In this document: piece by piece, positions 56,357 through 64,000 of the stretch
Layout: the number at the start of each line of letters is the position of its first letter
Position numbering within the stretch: position 1 is the first letter of the stretch
Assembly: GCA_019022655.1 (NCBI GenBank)
Contig: JAFJYI010000095.1
Coordinates: forward strand, 434,001-498,000
DNA from: Acacia acuminata
Lineage: Eukaryota; Streptophyta; Magnoliopsida; Fabales; Fabaceae
Reading direction: 5' to 3'
Length of the DNA stretch: 64,000 bases
Notes under the pieces: generated by a model
The model's input: only the letters and a program-made list of their open reading frames with translations
What the model was told of the DNA's origin: nothing
Database searches by the model: none
Program-made: the position numbers and the translations under genes

Positions 56357-56990
56357 CTAACCAAGACTTGACACTCGCATGGTAGGAATGTGATTCCCAA
56401 TGAATAGGATGTTATCAACGTAAAGCACTAGAAATACAACTGTGCTCCCACTAACCTTCTTGCAAACACAAGATGCATCGATGTTTTGAATGAATTCAAA
56501 CTCTTTGACTACTTCATCAAAACAACGATTCCTACTCTGATATGCATGCTTCAATCCATAAAAGGATCTTTGAAGCTTACATACTTTACCAGAGTCCTCT
56601 GGACGCACAAAATCCTTAGGTTGTGTCATGTACACATCCTCAAGCGCCTTTCCGTTAAGGAAGACTGTTTTGACGTCCATCCGCCATATCTCATAGTCAT
56701 ATTATGATGCAATGACAAGAAGGATTCGATTGATCTAGCCATTGCAACTAGGGAAAAGGTTTCATCATAGTCCACACCATGAGTGAATCCTTTTGCAACC
56801 GTTTGTGCCTTGAAGACATTTACTTTGCCATCCATGTCGGTTTTCTCTTCGAAAACCCACTTGCACCCAATGGTTTTTAAATCTTCGGGTGGATCGACTA
56901 AGGTCCAAACCTTATTGTCGTACATGGATTGCATTTCGACTTCATGGCATCAAGCCATTTTTTGAGTCCGGCCCCACCATGGCCTCTCGA
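56357..56990 (-). pseudogene. Copia reverse transcriptase
   Basis: MQSMYDNKVWTLVDPPEDLK, CKWVFEEKTDMDGKV and GVDYDETFSLVAMARSI (56934-56626) are followed by a shift. The next frame has MDVKTVFLNGKALEDVYMTQ, FVRPEDSGKVCKLQRSFYGL and FLVLYVDNILFIGN (56680-56357). The catalytic YVDD is YVDN here. The order and spacing are normal for Copia RT. The Asp-to-Asn change and the frameshift would each inactivate it. Confidence 0.85.
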
Positions 56991-57027
56991 TAGGTGGTTG
57001 GCTCATTACATTTCAATAAGCAAAACA

Positions 57028-57297
57028 TCACGACTTCCAAGAATCGAAATCCATATCTCGAGGTCGTAGCCATGATCTATCGGACCTTCGTGGGCCTCGT
57101 GTTACTTGAGCGGGCTCAACAACTTCTTGTTGTGAGTCTTCTCCGGTTTCCATCTGTTGTTCTACATTGTCCCGTGACTCTCGAACTTCTTCGAGGTTCA
57201 CTTTACTCCCATTTGGTTCTTTTAGAGATAAACTCTTTTTCCAAAAAGATACCATTTCGAATAACAAACACTTTGTGATCGGTGATATTGTAGACAT
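57028..57297 (-). pseudogene. Copia integrase-RT linker
   Basis: It reads LFEMVSFWKKSLSLKEPNGS, an acidic stretch, and RGPRRSDRSWLRPRDMDF. The RRSDR motif is the usual boundary between integrase and RT in this Copia group. Confidence 0.65.
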
Positions 57298-57355
57298 AGT
57301 ATCCTATAGTTTCCTTAGGATACCCCACAAAAGGGCATTTTGAGGATCTGGATGA

Positions 57356-58010
57356 TTATTCATCAGAGGCTTGTCGTTTAACACAAACCTCATATCCCCA
57401 AATCTTAAGAAATGACAAACTGGGTTTCTTCCCAGTCCATATCTCATATGGTGTCTTTTCAACAGCCTTTGATGGAACACGATTTAGTGTGAATGCAACT
57501 ATTTCTAGGGCATGACCCCAAAAGGAAGGTAGAAGATCTGTTTGACTCATCATAGGTGAAACCATATCAAATAAAGTTCGATTCCTCCGTTCAGAAACAC
57601 CTTTCCATTGAGGTGTTATGGAGGAGTAAGTTGTAAGAAGATCCCACAACTCCTAAGATGGTCAAATAACTCTTGGCTCAAATATTCGCCACCTCGACCA
57701 GATCAAAGTGCTTTAATTATTTTGCCAAGTTGGTTTTGCACTTCATTTGGAATATTTTGAACATTTCAAAAGATTCAATTTTATATTTGATTAGGTAGAT
57801 ATACCCATATCTACTAAAATCGTCTATAAAAGTAATAAAGTGTAAATGACCTCCTCCGGCAAATGTATTCATTGGTCACACACATCCGTATGTATGAGGC
57901 CCAATAAATCGGTGACCCTCTCACTGTGTCCAGTAAGAGTCGCCTTTGCCATCTTTTCCAATAAACAAGACTCACATGTATCAAATGATTCAAAATCAAA
58001 TGAATTCAGA
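57356..58010 (-). pseudogene. Copia integrase
   Basis: The clearest frame (57649-57356) reads TPQWKGVSERRNRTLFDMVS, DLLPSFWGHALEIVAFTLNR, VPSKAVEKTPYEIWTGKKPS and FLKIWGYE. The Glu of the D,D35E triad lies in GVSERRNR. The upstream part (57999-57660) is broken, with traces of the zinc-finger region and of the first Asp block (HTDVCGPMN-like and ITFIDDFSR-like in mixed frames). It is inactive as read. Confidence 0.8.
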
Positions 58011-58421
58011 AATCCATCTGCGATGGAGTTTTGAAATGCGTTTCTCATTTATATGGCCTAGACGACAATGCCATAGGTAGGTTGGATTCAAATCATTTGA
58101 CTTGAACCTTTTAGTAGTTATGTCATAGATTCGTTCATTATTAGGATGTTCTTAATTAAGCGGCACAATGACCAGAATGCAAATCACCATGAGCATAAAA
58201 TTGTCATTATGGAAAATTTGAACATTTACGATTCCTAAATAAGAACGTAGAATATCTATCGCTCAAAGTAGGAACATAAAAGCAATTGTTCAAAAATAAA
58301 CAAAAGCCCACCGGGCGAGTAACTATTTCATAAGTGCCTATGGCTAAATCAAGAATCGTTGCTCGATTTCCACTCGTAGGTCAACTTTGCCCTTCTTCAA
58401 TTTTCTACTGTCCTTGAGACC

Positions 58422-59298
58422 CTACACATTTGTACAAATGTGAGATCTACATATAGTATCTAATACCCATGTAGAGGAAGTAGAAAAGCGAATATCTATG
58501 ACATAGATACGAGGCGATAGCCCCTCTATCCTTCTTGTTATTTTCCAGATCTTCTTGATAGAGCTTGCGTTCCTCTTCCAATGACCGATTTCATTGCGGA
58601 AAAGCACCCCATCCTTCGGAGGTTTTGCCTTCTTGGCTTTCCGTTTCATACCCCTTCCTCTTTGAATAGACAAAACAGAACCGGGCCTCTTCTCAAGACT
58701 TTGCTCAGCGAGTTTTGAGCATCTCATGCGTTCGTAAATTGATTCCATCATGTTGTTCATGACGTAATTCATGACAACGTGTTCATAACTTCCGGGAGTG
58801 AGCTCAAGATCACATCTCGTAGCTAACTCTTTGGAGATAGGGAATCTAAGCCTCTCAAGGTGATCAATGTAGCCTTTCATTTTCAACAAATGGGGACTAA
58901 CTGATTCACCTTCAGCCATCTTGCAAGAGAATAAGGCCTTTATGGCCTCATACCTCTCTTTCGTTGCTGTTCTTGTGGAACATTTCCAAAGGATGATCAA
59001 TCATCTCAGAGTCCTCCATATGTTCCAGATCTTCATCGAGATCTGGAATCATGGTGGCAGGCATCAGGCATCTTGTATCCATAAAGTCATTTTGATGCTT
59101 CATGTAAGCATAAGTTTGATCTCTTGGATCATTAGTTGCAGGCTCATTAGGAATGGGTTGATCGATGAGATAATCCTTTCTTCCGTGTTTAGGATCAACG
59201 CTTAAATCCTCAAACATGTCAAGAAACTTTGTCTCATCGAGTTCATCCTTCTTAAGGACCGATCGCATTAATGGTGTTCCAGTGTTACTATTTGACAT
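58422..59298 (-). pseudogene. Copia gag and protease start
   Basis: It starts MSNSNTGTPLMRSVLKKDEL at 59298 and continues KFLDMFEDL, RKDYLIDQPIPNEP, YAYMKHQNDFMDTRCLMPAT and MIPDLDEDLEHMEDSEMIDH. A shift near 58960 leads to KERYEAIKALFSCKMAEGES, HLLKMKGYIDHLERL, AEQSLEKRPGSVLSIQRGRG, a damaged zinc-knuckle site near GHWKRN, and the protease start STSSTWVLDTICRSHICTNV (58490-58430). The protease Asp is present, but the usual DTG/DTGC reads DTI. Gag would package the RNA. It is not intact here. Confidence 0.8.
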
Positions 59299-60334
59299 GA
59301 TTCTACAATTTAAAAGATATGCAAAGTTAGTTAATATTGTCCCACTTTGAATTAACAACCCTCATTTTAATTAGTGGGCTAAGATCCATATTTGGCTTGA
59401 TCTTAAGTCCGCTTTGGGACGCTTAAAACCAAGTTATTTAGGTAGGCAACTACTTTGCCAATTACATCACATGTAACTCTTAGATCCTTATGGGATTTGA
59501 TCATCATATGACCTAGCATGTTTAATCCCATCCAATGCCTTGAGATCCAAAACCGTTTTGATGATCTCAATTAAGTCAAGACAATAATGAATATAGAGTA
59601 TCACCATTACTCTCTCTTGTCTCCCCAAGATTACTCGATGCATCCACTTTGGTGGAACATACAAATGGGTGATCGAGGTTTTGACAAGTATTCATTAATT
59701 GATGACATTGTGACTTAAGATTTTATTTAGAGGGTATTATTTGATATAATCAAATTAGTCCTATTAATTTAATTCTAAATTAATTATGAGAGATCTAATC
59801 AAATCATAATTAAAACTCTAAATTAATTATGAGTGATCAAATCAAATCATAATTAAAACTTTAAATTAATTATAACATATGTTAATTCATACAATTATAA
59901 TTAAATTATTGAGTTTTTATTGCCGCTTCATTTTAATACGACTAGATCTATATCTTATAGGATTTCTAAAACCCTAATTGGTCGTATTGAAATATTCAAA
60001 ACTAATCTCAATTAATCTTGAATTCGAATTTTAGATTAAAATAATATTAATTACATCTGTCCAACAGATCTAATCTAATCATAATTAATTTTAATCTTAA
60101 ATAAAAGCCTCACGATTTAATTTATCTTTATAAATTAAATTTAAGATATGATATCTCTTTCAAGATTAAATCGAGATACAATATCTCTATTTATTTTTTT
60201 ATATTTAATTTATCAAATAAATTAAATACAAAACAAACATTATATAATAATATTATAATCTACATTAATAATATCATTATTATTTAATTTCGAATTTATG
60301 TTATATTATAATATAATATCATGATTATAATCCA

Positions 60335-60545
60335 TGAATCTTGTTGCATTGCAATCACGTTTGCAATTTCGAATTGAATTACGAATTGCAATTTCAAATT
60401 GCAATAATTGCAATTTCGAATTGCAAACTCGCATTGCAATTCCGATTGCATTTTCGCAATCACATATTGCAATTTCAATTGCAATTTTGATTGCAATTTC
60501 GGATTGCAATCACGTATTGCAATTTCAATTGCAATTTTAAATAAT
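60335..60545. repeat. Dense TTGCAAT/ATTGCAA array in the Copia leader
   Basis: About 200 bp is made almost entirely of near-palindromic words such as AATTGCAATTTCAATTGCAA and TTGCAATTTCGAATTGCAA. It lies between the primer site (60754) and gag (59298) on the element. The ORFs over it in all frames are repeat artefacts. Confidence 0.85.
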
Positions 60546-60753
60546 TCAATTACATAATATTCATGAACCTTTACTTTTATTTCGATCTGAACAATTCAGA
60601 TGTGGCCGCGAATATGAACGATTCAAACCCTAACGCAACTAACGTATTCTAAAGCATACAAGATTCGAGTTCTTGATACAAAGATTCAGATTCTTGCATA
60701 CATATCACATATAATTGCATGTAGAGAAACCCAATTTAAACGCACGTTGAGTT

Positions 60754-60767
60754 GGCTCTGATGCCAC
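60754..60767 (-). other. Copia primer binding site (initiator tRNA-Met)
   Basis: The minus strand reads GTGGCATCAGAGCC directly after the 5' LTR end (CCCAATA). A TGGYATCAGAGC core complements the 3' end of plant initiator tRNA-Met and is standard for Copia elements. Confidence 0.85.
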
Positions 60768-62481
60768 TATTGGGATTCTTACAACGCAGCGGATTAAAAA
60801 ACTTATGAATCCCGTCCCGAGGATCACTCAGGTGCGTTTAAACCTAGGCTAGTGAATCCAAAATTACCTTAGGAGAATTCGTTTGCGCCTTGTTCTTCGT
60901 TGAGCAATGTGGGCTACCTCCTCGATCAGAAGACAACTCGTAGGATCGTCTTCCTCCATTGGTATCCACACGAACAACTCCCGAACACGGCTACGGCAGC
61001 GTGATAGCGCCTCTTGTGCGTCTCTCTTAATTTTCCACTCTAGGATTTTTCTCGCGGCTTTCTGAATGCGTTCGACAAAATGTCCCGTGAGTTTTCTAAA
61101 CTCGTTTCAAGACATTATATAAAATTAATCCTCATTAATTTTGAAATTCTAATTTCAAATATGGATTAAAATACATTAATTACATCAATCAAATCTGATG
61201 TAACGTATTTAATCCGCATTAAAAGCTGATTTGAAATTCAATTTGGAATCTGGATTAAAATAAATGTATTAATTAAATGCATCTAATAGATCTAATCAAA
61301 TCCATTTATTTAATCCAAATTAAAAGCCTTCGATTTAATTTACCTCTATAAATTAAATCCGAGAAATAATATCTATCTATTTAATTTAAATTTGAGATAC
61401 CATATCTCAATTTAATATTAAAAGTATATACGATATCTTTATTCGAAAATTAAATGAGATACAATATCTCAATTTGTTTTAGATATTTAATTTATCAAAT
61501 AAATTAAATACAAAACAAATATATTAATATTATAATCTCTATTAATAATATTAACATATATTAATTTCGAATTTAATATATATATATACATATATATATA
61601 TCCTAGATTAAATTCAGTATTCATTAAATCTTAGACGTATCTAAGATTTAATGAATCTGGACACATTTGCTCGTGTTGAGTTATTCTTGTGTGCGAACCG
61701 CAGCCCATATGAGATTGGCGGTGGGCCAACACCGTGTCGCCCACAAATCGCAAGCGGCCTCTAGCAAGACATTGCGACTACCCAATTCACATGGGGATCG
61801 ATGACACGATACAACCTATCGTACAACCATGTCACGTCCCTTTTGTCACACGATAATTTGGTCAAGGATGAGGCATGGATAATGTCAACTTCCTTTTCTT
61901 GACCACTACTTTCTCGATTCTCGAGTAGTCTAATAAGTGAGATGGAAACTCCTTTCCATCACAGTACGGCCGTATATTTCTTAGACTCACTCATCGAGGG
62001 GCCCAAAGATATCTCTCTACAAATGTGAGGGACAAATTCCATCTTGACCATTCACATTCCTCCGCATGAAAACCACCGATCCCGATCCCGGCCTTTATCA
62101 TCACGGGTGAAAGGTGACTTTTGACTAGGTCAAAGGTCGTTGACTCATCATGTAGGAATCCATGATGGTCTCAGTCATAGGGCGTTGTGACGCGGTTATA
62201 CATGAGATAAGCTTATGACTAAATCCATGCAGTTTTCTCATAGTGGGTCGGTCCAGCACCTTGTATTCTTACAAGTGCCCATGACTTTGATTCATATCTC
62301 CATACGTCATCAAAGTCATACTGGTCTTACCTCATCTTCGCTCCCGCGTAGATGACCGATTAGGGACATTTAGGATATCATCTATAAGATATATCCAGGG
62401 ATCAGTTATCACTGTAAACATGCGAATGAAGTGATAACTTAATGGAGAACATTGACTTGCCCTAGGGCATAATTTCCAACA
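60768..62481 (-). repeat. 5' LTR of the Copia element
   Basis: 1714 bp and homologous throughout to the 3' LTR. Its inner end is AATA instead of AACA. The flank outside is CGTCC, followed by the resumed ORF of the outer element. Confidence 0.9.
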
Positions 62482-62640
62482 CGTCCTTCATATATATGTG
62501 GATGTGGCCAAAGCTAAGGACTGAGTATCATCCATTTTTGTAGCCTCAAAGACTTCCTCTTCTTGGGAGTGGTGGCCAACGGACGCAGCAATGGAATATC
62601 AAAACCAAGTTTCACTATTTCCTAATTTATTTCTCAATCT

Positions 62641-64000
62641 CAATATCTCAAACCTCAATTCTCAGTTACATAATGGAATATTTATTGTTTGTTGTTATAA
62701 TAAATTTCATTATCAAATATCAATTACGATTATTAAAATATCTTGCTCACATATAGTCACAGTCGCATAAATGTTGTATTATTTGCGAGTGTAGCCATCT
62801 AAACATTTGAAGCCAGAACTAATGATCTGCAGACTCTCCTACGGTTGTCTTTGTGCATTTTGCTGGGTTGACAATGGATAAAGTTAAGTGCATGACTTTT
62901 ACTATGTGTGTTGTTCGTTTTTGGTCTCAAGCACTAACGATCAATCTTCATTTTTTCCCCTAAAGGTTATGAGCACATGACCAAGGCATTTCATGCAACG
63001 CAAGTATTTGTCAATCCCCGCTTCCATGAAGTGGTGGAATTAACGCAAAGGTTCACTGTCATATTCTGTGCTTTTGAAGCAGTTTCTCTTTAATGCTAAC
63101 CTCATTCCTTGCTCAGTTATGTAGTCCAGATAGTACTCCTGGAGGAACCTCAGTATAAAAATATAAATATGCAGGCCATTTAAAATAGATTATTATAAAA
63201 TAATTACATGATTTATTTGGATTACAAATTAATATTGTTTATTGTGCATATAATAAAAAATTGCCCATCCATAAAAACTAAATTATATAATAAATATTAT
63301 GCACTTTATAAAACAATGCTTTAAAACCAAAAACTATTTTTATGTGCTAGTAGAAGTTTTGAAAGCTCAAAATCCTATATATGAACTTCCATGTGTAACG
63401 TACTGGTAGCAATACTTGTTTGACAAAAAAATTAACACAATTTATATAATAATAATAATCATAATAAATAGCTAATTTAATTAATTAAGTTTTAAACTTG
63501 ACACTATCACATACTTAAGATTAAAATAAATATCATATATTGAACGAAGTTTTTCAGAACAGAACCATCAACTTTTTATATAAAAATCTTAAAAATTAAA
63601 GTTTGTTGTCAGTTTTCGTTTGAGAAAAATTACTTTAATTTTTAGATTACAAATCTTCATCACGCACGCTAAAATTATAACTTTAAAATGTGAACCAAGA
63701 TAACAAAATTCATAAAATTTTAAGGCGGCTCGTCCTACCCAACATCGGTATCACTTGGGAGGAAATGAGATTTCGCCCGCCCTTAGATCATGGATGAATC
63801 CAACCCCTTTTGTAAAATTTTTCTATAAAAAAAAAAAAAAGACTAAATGGAAATTATATTTCTAGATTGCTTTCATTTGATGTACTTAATTAAAATGAAT
63901 CTGACACAAACTCTCCTGGAGTTCCTTATTAATTTGTTTCTCACTAATTTTTCATCACCTTCTATTTTAACGATCTTCCATGTCTTGCAACTTGCATTTC
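62641..64000. other. AT-rich DNA, no gene seen
   Basis: It may still belong to the outer retrotransposon at its left edge. A moderately GC-richer patch at 63722-63810 (GAGATTTCGCCCGCCC) stands out, but I do not recognise it. There is no ORF, RNA gene or clear repeat. Confidence 0.4.

Larger units (their letters stand above)
53725..62481 (-). mobile_element. Full-length Ty1/Copia retrotransposon, minus strand
   Basis: LTRs at 53725-55447 (3') and 60768-62481 (5') start TGTTGGAAATTATGCCCTAG and end CCCAACA or CCCAATA on the minus strand. The flanks CTTCC and CGTCC are a 5-bp duplication with one mismatch. In element order there is an initiator-Met primer site, an unusual repeat-rich leader, gag, protease, integrase, reverse transcriptase, RNase H and a polypurine tract. 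The integrase-before-RT order is diagnostic of Copia. All domains are frameshifted. It is inserted in the ORF of the outer retrotransposon. Confidence 0.9.

Noticed and set aside
60296..60540. Three overlapping Asn/Ile/Cys-rich ORFs
   Set aside because: All derive from TTGCAAT repeats and are open in several frames at once.

Overview
This window is nuclear DNA from a eudicot plant. The evidence is TIR-type NBS-LRR resistance genes (absent from grasses), spliced plant exons, AT-rich intergenic DNA, Athila-type and Copia LTR retrotransposons, and PIF/Harbinger, Mutator-like and Stowaway-like DNA transposons. Very little is intact host coding sequence; most of the window is transposable elements and gene fragments. 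A rosid is plausible from the style of the resistance gene, but I cannot name the species.

Layout. At 0.3-0.5 kb lies the 3' end of an unidentified + strand gene. From 0.5 to 8 kb is AT-rich DNA with a fold-back, two Stowaway-like MITEs and a short STOP1-like zinc-finger gene fragment. At 8.0-9.4 kb is a long-TIR (Mutator-like) element that carries a glutamate-receptor-like gene fragment and a roughly 95-bp minisatellite. From 9.45 to 31.04 kb, on the minus strand, are the exons of a decayed resistance locus. Read 5' to 3' they are TIR1 (31.0 kb), NB-ARC1 (23.2-22.3 kb), TIR2 (22.3-21.8 kb), NB-ARC2 (12.5-11.4 kb), two LRR exons and a C-JID/post-LRR exon (9.8-9.45 kb). This is the order expected of a TIR-NBS-TIR-NBS-LRR (TNTNL) gene. 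Both TIR-to-NBS introns have been invaded. The TIR2/NB-ARC2 intron holds a 7.3-kb non-autonomous Athila-like retrotransposon with three LTRs (exact ATAAT duplication) and a second long-TIR element (exact 9-bp duplication). The TIR1/NB-ARC1 interval holds a 3.4-kb Harbinger element (TTA duplication) and a sorting-nexin-1 pseudogene.

From 34.15 to 38.19 kb is a 4-kb element with about 170-bp TIRs. It carries exon fragments of ribosomal protein L18a and of a UBP12/13-type deubiquitinase, so it looks like a Pack-MULE. Abutting it from 38.2 kb to at least 62.6 kb is a retrotransposon nest. A minus-strand LTR retrotransposon (38.2-62.6 kb) has a solo LTR of another family in its own LTR (TSD ATCAC). 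That solo LTR is interrupted by a second solo LTR of the same family in the opposite orientation, which is in turn interrupted by a complete 9.5-kb Athila-like element (40.9-50.5 kb). Separately, an 8.8-kb Copia element (53.7-62.5 kb) interrupts the ORF of the outer element. The last 1.4 kb is AT-rich with no gene that I can support.

Almost every long coding region (TNL exons, Athila gag-pol, Copia gag-pol) has single-base frameshifts, several at homopolymers. Some may be assembly errors rather than biology. That needs to be resolved before any of these genes is called dead.
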